Assembly (NCBI GenBank): GCA_012064385.1
Contig: QRDG01000519.1
Coordinates: 2,123,459-2,187,458 of the forward strand
Reading direction: 5' to 3'
DNA from: Puccinellia tenuiflora
Taxonomy: Eukaryota > Streptophyta > Magnoliopsida > Poales > Poaceae
DNA: 64,000 bases
Shown: positions 46,638-58,105 of the stretch, one piece after another
Position numbering within the stretch: position 1 is the first letter of the stretch
Layout of the letters: every line of letters starts with the position of its first letter
Program-made: the position numbers and the translations under genes
The notes under the pieces: model-generated
Told to the model about the DNA's origin: nothing
Seen by the model: the letters and a program-made list of their open reading frames with translations, nothing else
Database searches by the model: none

Positions 46638-49600
46638 TCAGCTTCCTTGCAGCCTCTTCAATGCAGAAGGACTGATTGGTATAATGCCAGAGGATGTGAC
46701 CAGGGCATCAACAGGAACATCAGTTGAGTTGAGTGGGATGATGCCTTCCTCCAGAATTTGCACCGAGTATGAAAGTGCAACTTCAAAAAAAGACAACCAT
46801 TAGTGTGAATCATATACTAAAGGGAATGATATATTTACCGCACTATTAAATATAACTATGCAATGCAGAGTGACAGATGTGATATCATTGCAATAGAAAT
46901 ATTTTACCGCATGCAATGAAAAGATTTTGTTCAGTTAGATAAGCATGGAACTACCTGTCAGCTCGTTGACTCACCATTTGCTCCGTGAGCAAATTTGTGC
47001 TTTATAACAGGGAGATGGGAGAACTGCCACTCTTTCCAACACACATCAAATTGTATAAATTGTATTTTAGAACAGTGTCGAAATGGCAACAAGCTACACT
47101 ACCACAGGTGGCTCCGACCAAGAACAGAGCAAAAACATTGAACCAGGATTGGAATCTAATTGCATTCTTGGCTTGACAGCTGTGACAGGTATAGCCGTAC
47201 AAGTGCATACAATCCTGAACAGAGTGCATTTTTGGCAGAGTGGCACATTCAACTGTAGGAATAAACAATCTAGCCAAATTTGTGGTGACTAGATCACCCT
47301 TGAGATATTATATAAGCGAGTGTAGACATGAGACTCATAGATTATTACACCAAGTTAAGGAATCTAGAAAGCTGGTGCAGCATGGTTCAAAAACCCAGAG
47401 CGGACCGGACCGATGGCCAACCGGAAAGGCCAGAACCAGAGCCTTGTCCGGTTCTTTAATGATTAAAAGGCGTCTTTTAATGTAAACCGGGAAAACTACT
47501 TCGAACAAGATGTCGTAGGCAGAGATCGAAAATACGATCTGAACCTGGTTGTAAATATTCCCGCAGGAGGCAGATTACCAGCTAGGCTGAGTTTGTTTTG
47601 TGATTTGTTGATGAACTACCACATATATTATGAGCTCCTACTTCTTTTTTGTCCGCGTTTTAAACTATAGTAGGGTGGATCAAAGTATCAAACATACCTA
47701 ACTCCACAGTAAGGGTAAAGAAAAGGGATAAACCGTTTCGTTTGACACCAAGGCTGCTTAAAAGAGTCCACTGAGAAAACAAATCAGTACAATCCAGTGG
47801 CGGACCCAGAGAAATAATTCAGTGGGGGCATTTGAGAGGACTGGGGGCAATTCTACCATAAATTAGTTTTTTTATGAAATTTCTCCTTCAAATATGAAGG
47901 AAATACACTAAAATTTTGAAAACTGAGTGGGGGCCACTGCCCCCACTCAGCTATGCCTGGGTCTGCCCCTGGTACAGTCATCCTCCTTGAGAAACGACCC
48001 TCTTGTATCTAACTGTCAGTACCTACATCCTTCCGATGTACTCCGTATATGTCAAACAAGGCTCTCATTTTCTTTTCTTGTTATTGAGGGAACAAAGCTC
48101 TAATTTGCATACATATGTTTGAAACCAGAAATGGGAGAGAATGAACTTCATGATCTTTTTTAGGGCTAATAGAATGTACTTCATGATTGAATTTTGTTAC
48201 TGGCTGGATTAAAGGATTTAAGATACTCATAAAAATAAAATAGAAACTGAAATGCGTCAAAAAGAGACTGGATGTATCATAATAAATTAATTCTTAATTT
48301 ATCAAAATGTGGGCATTGTATGAGTTGATCTTTTGGTTTTTTTGGGATTCCACCACATTCACCTCAAAATGTGGCTTTTGTAAATATTTCTGTTCTCCTC
48401 TATCTTAATGCAAAGGCAGTGCTCCTGCCGGTTTCACAAAAAAAAATCTTAATAAGAATACAATAAAACTAATGCCATATGGATGCACACTCTAGTTTCC
48501 TACATGTCATTTGATGCCACACCATCAGATAACCCCCGTGGAGTTTACTAGCATCGCAAATACAGTTGTAACTCATTGAATTGTGGTACCTCAATGTCTC
48601 AAGATTTTCATTCCCAAACCCATTCCTATGGGCATTCTGAAGTTCAAACGAGAGGCACAAGCCTTTCGAGATCAGAAACATGACTACTCAATTCTACATT
48701 TCCGTAGTCTTGATTTAAGAAGCATAGTCAAGCTGAGATATTTGCTTGTCAGTCCTACTATACAAATGGGCATGAACAAAATGATTTGCAACTTCATCAT
48801 ACCAATTGGGCATGGAAAGAAAAATGAAAGGTCCCTTGTAAAACATAACGGAAAAGGGTTCGGTAGATAGTAAGAGTTCACCAATCGGATCTCAAGTAGC
48901 TTACCGTAGATGGAATTGGGATCTAATTACGGTATGGCAATGTATTCAATACAGATTAAACATGTTAACTTTGAGAAACTAATACGGAGTACAGCATAGC
49001 AAGAAAATAAGTTCCGATCCCTCTATCTATGGTCTAATTTTCAAAACTATCCACTTTGATCCTACTATTCCAACACAGTCTACTCTAAACAGTTTAATTT
49101 AACTTTGATTCTGAGGCAGAGTGAATAAAATGACCCCAAGGCAAAACTCTAGTGCAACAGAAGTATATTTTTCGCAAATATAATAGACTAAAATTCCACA
49201 ACTTCCTGCAAAGTTGTGTGCGAAGAAGTAAATAAAACAAAAGAAGGCTAAGTAATGTGTAACTGTATCTAGAGAACTCAACTTCTGAATATATGGATGC
49301 CATACCTAGAAGAGGCTGAGTCCACCCTTTCTCTTTAGCGAGTTCTTGGTATCTCATCAAGAATGTGTCATAGTACCTTGTACATTAGGCAACATAAAGT
49401 ATAATTTAGATAAGGAAAAACATTTCCAAAAAAACAAGTGAAACTTGGTATATATGATAAGTGAAGCGCCCAATAAGTAAACAAAAGTATGCATCATGGA
49501 GTTATACAGAGCTAGAGAATATACAAAACTCTTAGCTAAAAGGGAGAGACTCGGGTGAAATATCCAATCTCGTTAACTCCAGATTCAACAAGATTCATGT

Positions 49601-51484
49601 TGATGCCGTTTGGTTCTTAATCCACATACCACAGGGACTACAACCACACATTTTTAGATTTAGATGGTCTACAGATATTATGACAAGCAACTGATCTGTT
49701 TGGCAGACAAAGATACTGATGTGTGTGGATCACCCTATCCAGGAATTTCTGCATCTAAAAGATGCATACAGTTTTCTAGTGGTAAGCTCCTCGACACCAG
49801 AAATCAAAAGGCACTGAAATTTCAACGTCATTAAACTGCATTTTCGGATATATGCATGTGAAGCAAATATAATAATTGGCATTCGAGTAAATCATGATAT
49901 TATTTGGTTCATAGAGGACTACACGTCTACATGAACCAGTTTTTAGCTGGTGATGTAAGTTAGAAGTGGAAAATTTTAATATTTGACCATTTGGATAAAT
50001 ATGCCATTGCACCTTGGCGAACTTTTTTTAGTGATAGATGCACATTGGCAACTTCAATACAAGGCATTATTGTAAATATCATGATAGAATAATGTACAGT
50101 CCTACCCTCCACCACGTCCTAGTCTTCGGCCAGTTCTGTCAAAAGCTAGTCCTGCATGAATAACAAATATTATCCAACTGAATGTCTAATGTCAGAACAT
50201 GAGCGACCTCACAAAATATTAAATGAATTTAGCAATCGATGAAGAGCTTACCAGGCAACAGAAGAAGATCAACAGGGGATGAGGATGATAACACTGTAAG
50301 GAGTAAAAGTGGCTCAGTGATAAGTGATTAAGTGATAACATTACTGATCAAATAGCTTAATAAATATATAAACTAAGGGCAAGTTTCATGGTAACATGGA
50401 AATACTTCATACCATCTTCACGAGCATTCCCACTAGCATCCAATGGCGACGGCTCAAGAATGTTCATTGAATTTTTAATTAAATCATCCATGGTCGTGAT
50501 TTTGAACATCCGCATATTCCGATTTTTATCTTCCACTCGAGGAACATAGATATCCTTTGCTTGCCCATCATGTTCTTAAAAAGAAACAAATTGTTAGAGA
50601 CAGGAAATAGCACACATCAGATATGTATATGGGACTAAGTGACTCACCAGAATCTGGGGATAGAACTTCTGCTAGTATTTTTGTTGTATCAACTTCTCGT
50701 AATTGCGCACAGCTTATATAGGCGCACAACCTTTTGCTTGCTTTGAACCAAGAAGAATTCAAAATATTGCTTTGAATAGCCAGGTCTGGAAAGATAATAA
50801 ATTTTCAGCTCTAAATGTTTCTAACATGCAAAAAACCAACTTTGTTCCAAAACAACGTGAGCATACTACACTCATTCATTTCTCTTAAGGTCTCCAACTA
50901 ATGAAAAAATATATGGTACCAGGTAAGTACCTAAACCTTGTTTCTCTTAGACTAGTCAGGCTAAGCACTGCAATGCCACTAGAACAGTTTACTTGCTTAA
51001 ACACTTGGCATCCGAATCAGATCATAGGCACGCGCTGTAATGTTAAGCATTTTAAAATATCCGAAATGTTAATGACGATCAACCGCAAAGTAACCTGATT
51101 CTTGCTTATTCTCACAGAATTTCAGCACTATTCTCTATCTGGCGCTAACACTACACGCTTACTCCATCAGCAAAGTTCTACTAACTGGCAAATCGACGAG
51201 CAGGTGATGGCCAGGCCAAAGCTGTACCAGCCAGGCGTGGAGGTGGAGGGATCACCTTCGCTGGCCCGCTGGTCGGGGGAGAGGGCCTTGAGCGCCCTGC
51301 GCACGTCGGACCGCACCGCGCGCTTCTGGTCGGCGACCGCGGCCTGCTGCGCCGTGGTCGACATGGCGGCGAGGGGGGGAAAGGAGGCCGACGCGGCCAG
51401 TCGCAGCCGGGAGGGGGGAGGGAGCGGGAGGAGGAGGAGGGGGCGGTAGGTGGGGGCGCGGGGCAGGTGGAGGAGGCGCACCAT
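46638..51484 (-). CDS. 5-FCL: 5-formyltetrahydrofolate cyclo-ligase, seven exons, 276 aa
   Basis: Converts 5-formyl-THF to 5,10-methenyl-THF using ATP (EC 6.3.3.2); in plants it is mitochondrial. Exons on the minus strand: 51484-51256, 50785-50648, 50574-50413, 50293-50252, 50151-50106, 49376-49306 and 46780-46638. All introns are GT-AG and the phases join exactly, giving 831 bp. The first 40 residues are rich in Leu/Pro/Arg with no acidic residue, like a transit peptide, before MSTTAQQAAVADQKRAVRSD. Family motifs follow: LCAYISCAQLREVDT, DIYVPRVEDKN, VDLLLLPGLAFDRTG, RRLGRGGGYYDTFLMRY (the signature) and DVPVDALVTSSGIIPIS. Length equals the plant enzyme. An in-frame ATG at 51511 would add nine residues. 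Intron 6 (2.5 kb) holds a MITE and a LINE tail. A hAT element begins 117 bp upstream of the start. Confidence 0.95.
47796..47971. mobile_element. hAT-type MITE, 176 bp, in intron 6 of the folate gene
   Basis: Terminal inverted repeats CAGTGGCGGACCCAG and (complement) CAGGGGCAGACCCAG. An 8 bp target duplication with one mismatch flanks it: GTACAATC (47788-47795) and GTACAGTC (47972-47979). Internal GGGGGC/GCCCCC pairs extend the foldback. Confidence 0.85.
48410..48445 (+). mobile_element. LINE 3' tail insertion, 36 bp, in intron 6
   Basis: Duplication ATCTTAAT at 48402-48409 and 48446-48453. The insert has a GGCAG-TGCTC-CTGCC hairpin and an A run, like the 44 bp insertion at 30413. Confidence 0.6.
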
Positions 51485-51790
51485 CAGCGAGGACACTCCA
51501 TTTTTTATCATCCCCGCGTCGTGCTCCTGCCGCCGTGTCCCACGCTCACAGCGCGGCCATCTCTCCCTGCCACGGCGCTGTTGGTTTCACGGCCACGGGC
51601 TAGCTGGCCAAACGTGCCGGCCCGACACGGCACGGCCCGGCACGGCACGATTGCGGCACGGCCCATTAGGCACGCCAGCAATTCGTGCCGTGCCGGGCCG
51701 GCCCGCGTGCCGCGGCGCGAGGCACGGCACGGAGGCCCAGTAACGGCCCGGCCGGCACGTTAGGCCCGTTTTTTTTTTTTGCTTTTTTTC

Positions 51791-51800
51791 CTATAAATAG
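51791..51800 (+). promoter_or_regulatory. TATA box of the BED-only gene
   Basis: CTATAAATAG, 59 bp before the ATG at 51859, just inside the GC-rich subterminal region. Confidence 0.65.
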
Positions 51801-51858
51801 GGCTGTCCACCCCCTCTAATTTGCATCCCTCTTATTTGTATCACACAAATACACAAGC

Positions 51859-52134
51859 ATGGCTGAACAACCACTCAACCAAGGTCCTCCACCACCCAAC
51901 GAAGGTCCTCCAAGGCGTCGATCAAAGGTGTGGGTGTTTTTCGACGAAGTAGTCGTCGTTCAAGATGGTGTCGAGATGGTCAAAGCGAAGTGCAAATGGC
52001 CTGGATGCAGCAGTCATCTGTCCATTGGTTGGGGAGGAGTCGGCCACTTGATTAGGCACCACCACAATCACAAAAGAGTACTTGCCCAAAACCAAGCAGA
52101 AGATGGTGGAGGAAGTGATGTCGACGACTTCTAA
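51859..52134 (+). CDS. BED zinc-finger-only protein, 91 aa
   Basis: A short single-exon gene with its own TATA box and polyadenylation-like AATAAA motifs after the stop (near 52149 and 52207). The protein has a Pro-rich start, then VWVFFDE, CKWPGC and GHLIRHHHNH, which fit the BED DNA-binding finger (C-x-x-x-x-C...H...H), and an acidic end (GGGSDVDDF). No transposase catalytic domain follows. The finger resembles, but is clearly diverged from, that of the transposase on the opposite strand; both share CKWPGC. BED fingers of hAT proteins bind transposon ends. A stand-alone finger could compete with the transposase, but that is inference. It could instead be an internally deleted second transposase gene. 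Confidence 0.6.
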   Translation: MAEQPLNQGPPPPNEGPPRRRSKVWVFFDEVVVVQDGVEMVKAKCKWPGCSSHLSIGWGGVGHLIRHHHNHKRVLAQNQAEDGGGSDVDDF

Positions 52135-52157
52135 TTTAGCGTTTTAGAATAAAGTTG

Positions 52158-52353
52158 TACTCTTTTTCCTTCTTAGAGTAAGAAGGTTTTTTAATGAGGC
52201 AGCTATCAATAAAGCTATTTATCTTTCCTTAGATTAAGAAAATGCAAGACAAAGTTTGATATGATCTTAATAAATTTTATTTAGCTAGCAAGCCGACTCA
52301 TTAAAACCTTCCAGTCCCCTCAGGTACCCTGGTAAGGAAAAAGAGTGTGTCTG
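52158..52353. repeat. Inverted repeat shared by the 3' flanks of the two hAT genes
   Basis: ACTCTTTTTCCTT and AAGGTTTTTTAATGAGGC on the plus strand (52159-52204) are mirrored by ACTCTTTTTCCTT and AAGGTTTTAATGAGTCGGC on the minus strand (about 52353-52289). This suggests the genes share a common 3' UTR origin, placed tail to tail. Confidence 0.65.
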
Positions 52354-52444
52354 AAACTTGCCGCTCTCCTACTTAATTGCTCATATTACAAACCGAGTTC
52401 AAATTACAAAAATAAAAAAGAAAAATACAAAGAGGATAAGAAAA

Positions 52445-54601
52445 TTATTCTTCGTCTTCGTCGTCGTCGTCGCCGATATCAAGATACTCCAGTGCAGCCA
52501 ACAACTCGGGATCCTCCGGCATGTGTTGGGTTCTACGCCTCGCCCGATCGCGATCTTTTACCGTCATTAAACTCTTCACCATTGAAGGGTGGAGACTTGC
52601 TCTTCTTGGCTCGAGTACTCTTCCACTTAGACTAAAAGTTCCCTCCGACGATGTTGTTGATGCGGGGACAGTTAACACATCCCTTGCTAGTATGGAAAGC
52701 ACCGGATATGTACTTTTATGATCATGCCACCACTGCAATATGTTGAACTCGACTTCATCGTCGTGGGGAACCAGCTGGTCATTGAGGTAAACACCTAACT
52801 CACTTCGTCGAGGAGCGGTGGAGCTGCTCGAACTTGAGCCGGAGCTGCTGCCGAAGAGTTTGAAGATTGTTTTCTTCTTTCCGGTTTGTGTATTTGGTGG
52901 AGGACGGGGCGGACGAACTGCTTCTGCAAACCTAGTCTCATACTTCATGTACAGATCAGTGAGTTTGCCCTTAACAATATATTGATATTGAGCATAGTCT
53001 ACTCCTAAGGCGGCTGTTAATAAAGATAGAGCATCACCGAACCCTTCAAGTTTAGCCCTTGGGTCCAAAATAAATGCAAATGCATACAAATCAGGAATTT
53101 CCTTCCAATATTTTAAAAACTTTTCTTTCATTTTTTTAACACCTTCTTTTAAAATTTCATCATGTTCATACTCTTTTAAGTGATTAGCAATAATTACAAT
53201 CTGATGCACTAGTAGAGGAGATGTGGGATAATAAACCCCAGATAAAATGTTAGTTGCATCGTAAAGAACTTCTAGAAATTGCATTACCATTTGTGCCATA
53301 ACCCAGTCATCAGGGGTAATAAAGATTGCTCCGTTGGAATTTGAATTAACAAACGTGGTAAACTGCCGTTGATCACGGATCAAATCTCTAATCATTATAT
53401 ATGTAGAGTTCCATCTAATATCCATGTCTACATTATAGACATGAGAGGCCGCTTGAGCTGCCTTACACCAATTCTTATAGTCGGCTAGCTGTGGATTAGA
53501 AGCATTTAAAAAAACTATGCCACTTCTTATTTTCTCAATGGGTTGTTTCATTAATTTTAAAGCACCTTTAGCAATAAGATTAATAATATGGCATGCACAA
53601 CGTTGATGAAAAAGGTGTGATGCAGAATAAAAAGAAAGTCTGGGAATGAGATCATGCATTGCCTTGGCATTGTTTGAAGCATTATCTAAAGTTATTGCAA
53701 ACACCTTTTTCTCAAGACCAAATTCTTCCACGACTTGCATAATTTTTTCAGCAATGGCTCTACCAGTATGGCTTTCATCAATTAATTCAAATCCAATGAC
53801 ACTTTTTTTAAGTTCCCAAGTAGTACTGTCCACATAATGAGCTACAACACTTAGATAGTCTTGCTTAGCTCTACCGCTCCAGATATCAGATGTTAATGAA
53901 ACTGAAAATACACAGTTTGCAAATTCACCTTTTAGTTCATTTTGCATTTTTATGGCAAGTTTTTTCATATCCCTAGACGTAGTTTGCCTAGAAACTGGTT
54001 GATGTTGTGGATTATGACAAGTTTGAATCCATTCGACAACACCGGGATAAGCCCCAAAACCAAGCGGTAAATCATATGCAGCAACCATATTACATAGTCC
54101 TTGACGAGATAAATCAGCATCGTAGTTAAAGTTACTTACCTGGCCGTCAGCGCTGAAACCAAGCTGGCCCTATCTTCTCCTCGTCTCCTGGTCCCTCTTC
54201 GCCCTATGTCCCTTCAAGTGCCGGTCCAAGTGACCGGTTCCGCTGGAGGAGGCGCCGCTGAGGACCTTGATGCAACCAGGCCACTTGCACACCGCTTCCT
54301 GTACCTTCGTGCCATCTTCGAGTACTCTTTCACGGTACTCGAAATGGCCTTCCACCCACACCAACACGGTTCGCCGCCTCTTTGAGCCGGATGAGGAAGA
54401 GGAAGTGGCGGCACTACTAGATTGAGCATTGGATTCTTGGCTAGGTTGCATTTGGGGCTGAGAATAGGACGGAATTTGGGATGAGTAGTTCATATAGTCT
54501 TCGACATGAATACCTAATTCATCGGCTGCAAAGTTGATTATCGGGTCGGGGATAAACCCATTGGGGTTTGGGTTGAAAGGAGGGGGGGGGGGAGGCTCCA
54601 T
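52445..54601 (-). pseudogene. hAT transposase, about 718 codons, one in-frame TAG
   Basis: Start at 54601 (MEPPPPPPFN, proline run from a G tract). A BED finger lies at about residues 78-133 (FEYRERV, CKWPGC, GHLDRHLKGH). Codon 144 is TAG (54172-54170). The same frame then runs on without a break: GQLGFSADGQVSNFNYDADL, LCNMVAAYDLPLGFG, then the catalytic core with DIWSGRAKQDYLSVVAHY, TLDNASNN and CACHIINLIAKGALK. It ends with the hATC dimerisation segment (LARDVLTVPASTTSSEGTFS, near residue 650). Everything except the TAG looks intact, so the nonsense change is recent, or is read through or spliced around. I see no good splice pair. It is of the RICESLEEPER-like zf-BED type. Confidence 0.88.
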
Positions 54602-55149
54602 GGATGAGAAGTGTGGAAATGTATGATGAGAACGTGCCGCGCCCCCGCGCCGACGCTCCCCGACCGTTGCCGACGTTAACGGGCCGCTACCGTGCCGCGG
54701 GCCGATGTGGGCCGTGCCGTGCCGCGCACCGGCACGATTCTGTCGTGCCGTGCCGGGCCGGCCCACGGGCTTCGATCGGAGGAGAAGCACGGCACGCACC
54801 GGGCCCGTGCCGGGGCACGGCCCGTTAGCATCCGTGCCGGGCCGTGCCCGGGCCGTGCTTTTTTTTTCGTGCCTCGGGCCGGCACGCTCAGCCCGGCCCG
54901 TTTGGCCAGCTATACCACGGCCACGGCCGTGCGGGCGGAGCGGGCCGTACATTGTACTAGTTGTTGTTATGATATGAGATTCGTCGTGCCAGCCCGGCCC
55001 AACCCACGCTGCTGTTTGTCTCTTGAACATTGGGCCACTCTAACCTCTGAGGGCCGGCCCACCCATTCAAGCGTGAGTAGGAAACGATACGTGGTATATC
55101 AAGAAACAAGGTGAGCTTGTGAGAGAGAGGAGCGGAAATTCAAAACGAG

Positions 55150-55527
55150 GTGCTCGGGCTCACATGCTCCCGATATTTTCGGGAGCACAACAAAATTTGA
55201 ATTTTTTTTAAAAAAAATGCGAAAAAAATCATACACGTATCTGACCATGGTCCGCACCATCGTGAAAATTTTCGCACCGAAATGTCACGGTATGCGTCTT
55301 GGAAAAAATGATAAATTTGTGACAAGAAATTCAAATTTTCGGATCTCATATGCTGTCAAAATTTGTCATTTTCACCCAGGGCGCATACGATGACATTTCG
55401 GTGCGAAATTTTTCACAACGATGCGGACCATGGTCAGGTACGTGCATGATTTTTTCGCATTTTTTTGAAAAGTATTTTATTTTTTACATTTTTTGAAAAT
55501 ACCGAGAGCTAGTGAGCCCGGGAGCAG
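55150..55527. mobile_element. Foldback/MITE-like element with arms of about 170 bp
   Basis: Left and right halves are inverted copies: TGACCATGGTCCGCA and TTTCGCACCGAAATGTCA occur on the plus strand at 55229-55290 and inverted at 55394-55436. Ends are GTGCTCGGGCTCAC and CTGCTCCCGGGCTCAC (complement). A loop of about 40 bp separates the arms. Flanking AAACGAG and AAACGGAG may be a decayed duplication. Confidence 0.75.
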
Positions 55528-55829
55528 AAACGGAGCTTCTATATAGATAGAAAGGGAACCCTTTTGAAAGGGCACTCTATGTTGCAGAGGAGTCCACGTG
55601 GCGCGATCGAGCAATGCGCGTGCGGACGTCCCGAAGCCCCCCGCGTCGGCAAGTATTCTGACGGCGTACGATCCGAAGCCCTCGTGTACGCGGCCGCCAG
55701 CGCCTGAGACCCGCGCGTACGCGCGCCTGACTGCGTTCGCCGCATACGTCTGCTCCTGCCACGTTCCGTGCAGTGTAATACACGTAACATATAGAACGAA
55801 ATACAAAGAAAATAGAGTACATTGTACAA

Positions 55830-56210
55830 ATTACACAGACAACTGAAATAAATGTACAAACAAATGAAATCCCATCCGCGTGTGATGTACAAAATTGAGA
55901 TATATAAAACTGAAAATATACAATCACACTGCTACCATATGTATAAAACTGGATATGTATAAAATGGAGATGTACAAAACTAAAAATATATAACCACAAT
56001 GTTACTGGATGTACAAAACTGAAGATGCACAAAATTGGAAATGCAAACCACACTGCTACCGGATGTACAAAACTAAACTGTAAATATACAACCACACTGT
56101 TACCGGATATACAAAACTGGACATGTACAAAATTGGATATGTACAAACTGGAGATGTACAAAAACTAGAAATGTATAACCACAGTGCTACCGGATATATA
56201 AACTATATAG
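55830..56210. repeat. Degenerate tandem repeat (minisatellite-like)
   Basis: Phrases ATGTACAAAACTG, CACACTGCTACCGGAT and GAAATGTA recur about six times with variable spacing (near 55925, 55990, 56050, 56100, 56185). The repeat holds open a 194-codon minus frame that I do not accept as a gene. Confidence 0.7.
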
Positions 56211-56219
56211 AATTGAATG

Positions 56220-58100
56220 TATAAAAAAAAGTTTATCGAAATCTATCAACATGGGATCAAGTTTTGAAAATCTCGACGCGAGGAGCTCAAAAGTGAAAAC
56301 GGTTCGTAATTTGGTTTAGCGGTTTTCAAGATATTTCGTTTTAAGTTTCCGTTTTGGAAAAATAAAAAGGAAAACTCCCTTCCACCCCGTACCTTTCTTT
56401 TCTCTCTCTTTCTCCCCACTTTTAACTCCGGTTGTGATATGTGGCGAATATTCAAACAACAGTAAGGGAACGCGCAAAGGAGAAGGCGCCACTTGGCGCG
56501 AGGAGAGTGAACGCGGGGTTCCCTTCGCAAAGGGAACCATTTTTTAACGATACCCGCCCCGCGGCGACGCAACGCACGCGGGTTGGCTGAAGCACTTGCA
56601 TCATGGGCCGCTCAAAAGCGGCCCAACAGAAAAAGGTCCTGCCTTTTCATTTTATATAAAGCTGAATATTCTTTTAAAGTCTTAACATTATAAGAATCTG
56701 AACAAAAATAAAATTTGAACAATTTTTGAATTTGAACACTTTTCGAAATCGAACAATTTTTGAATTGGAAAAATTTCTAAATTTGAATAGTTTTCGAATA
56801 TGAACATTTTTCGAAATTCCATTTTTTAAAAATATATGAACACTTTTCGAATTTCAACAAATTTAAATGTGAAAACCAACTTTTGATTTGAACAATTTTC
56901 GAATTCACATATTTCAAAAAGAAAAGCGATGAAATTTTTTATAAATCTATACAAAAAAATTATTTGAACAATTTCGAATCTGAACATTTACAAAAAAGAA
57001 AAATGATGAACAATTTTTAAATCAGAACAATTTTGAATTTGAACATTTTTTAATTTTAATTTTTCGAAAGAAAAACGAAAAGATAGAAAAGAAAAGGAAA
57101 AAAGAAAGATAAGAAAAAACAGAAACAAAAACAAAAAACGAAAACGAAAAAAAAGCACAGAAGAAAAAACGCCTGATGGACCGGCCCACCCGCGCTTCCC
57201 TTCAGGCGACGCGAGCCTGAAGCGTCGCCTGCGGGCGATATATAGGATTTGCGAGAAACAAGTGTCGCAGTTTTAAGTTGGAGTTAGTTCAAAACTGCAA
57301 CACTAATTATGGATTGGAGGGAGTAGTCAAATACTTTTACCAAGGAAAAAAAGTTTAAGTTCACTCAAAAAATAAAATGAATCGGCAATGGTTTGGACAA
57401 ATTATCAAAAGACCAATCTTCGAGAAGAGAAAAACAACGATGTGAGGACGCGCTCCCGCGACGACGCGTGTCGTGCATGGAGCGCCACACTCCAACGAAC
57501 CGTTTTCGGGTCATAGATTTTCCCTTTATTGGTTAAATCGTGTGAACCCATGAATATGTTATCACCATTTTCCCTTTTTCCTTTGTGCGGCTGTTCCGTG
57601 AGATTCATTTTCGAAAATTGTTACACGTTATTATTTTTTCCGTCATTTTCCCCTTTGTTATTTTCGGGAAGTGAGCTCTCTATGGAAGAAATGGGAGGGA
57701 GATAGAACTTTCAACTATAAATATTACATAACTTTCAAACAAAATAAAAATATGAAATATAAAAATAATAATAATATATATATATCACAATCGTCTCTCT
57801 TGTTTGGTCTTACAGCATGCTATGGCTCGATTTCGTCTCGATTCGTTTTTACGGCTCGCCTTTGCCTCGATCAAATTTTCATGAGCATCTCTAAAATGTC
57901 CTAAAATATGGCATCAAAGAATGGGTTTTGGGTAATATAGGGCAACATATTTTTTCCTACTGTACCACATGCCCTATGCAATAAAATGGGACACCTAACA
58001 CATGTATTTTTTTCAACACAAATGCATACATATTGAAACAAAAAATTGCTATATAACCACACACATGACAAACAATATATCAAATTGTACTTCAAATCAT
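56220..58100. other. AT-rich repeat region without supported gene
   Basis: 56690-57060 is a loose array of GAACATTTTTCGAATTT-like units. 57250-57323 looks like a Stowaway right end (GGATTGGAGGGAG, then TA). An (AT)n tract lies at 57776-57785. No coding region seen. Confidence 0.45.
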
Positions 58101-58105
58101 CATAT

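Larger units (their letters stand above)
51601..54912. mobile_element. hAT DNA transposon with two convergent genes
   Basis: Terminal inverted repeats TAGCTGGCCAAACGTGCCGG (left) and, from the right, TAGCTGGCCAAACGGGCCGG. Both subterminal regions are crowded with GTGCCG and GGCCCG motifs, likely transposase binding sites. An 11 bp repeat CACGGCCACGG flanks it at 51588-51598 and 54916-54926, offset two and three bases from the termini; no exact 8 bp duplication is seen. It carries a BED-finger gene (plus) and a transposase gene (minus). It sits between the folate gene's start and its presumed distal promoter. Confidence 0.85.

Noticed and set aside
54140..54175. Intron spanning the TAG of the transposase
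   Set aside because: A good acceptor-like TTGGTTTCAG lies after the TAG, but no suitable donor upstream would keep the BED finger in frame, and the sequence reads through in one frame.
55577..56161. 194-codon minus-strand frame
   Set aside because: It is held open by the degenerate tandem repeat; the repetitive hydrophobic product has no gene context.
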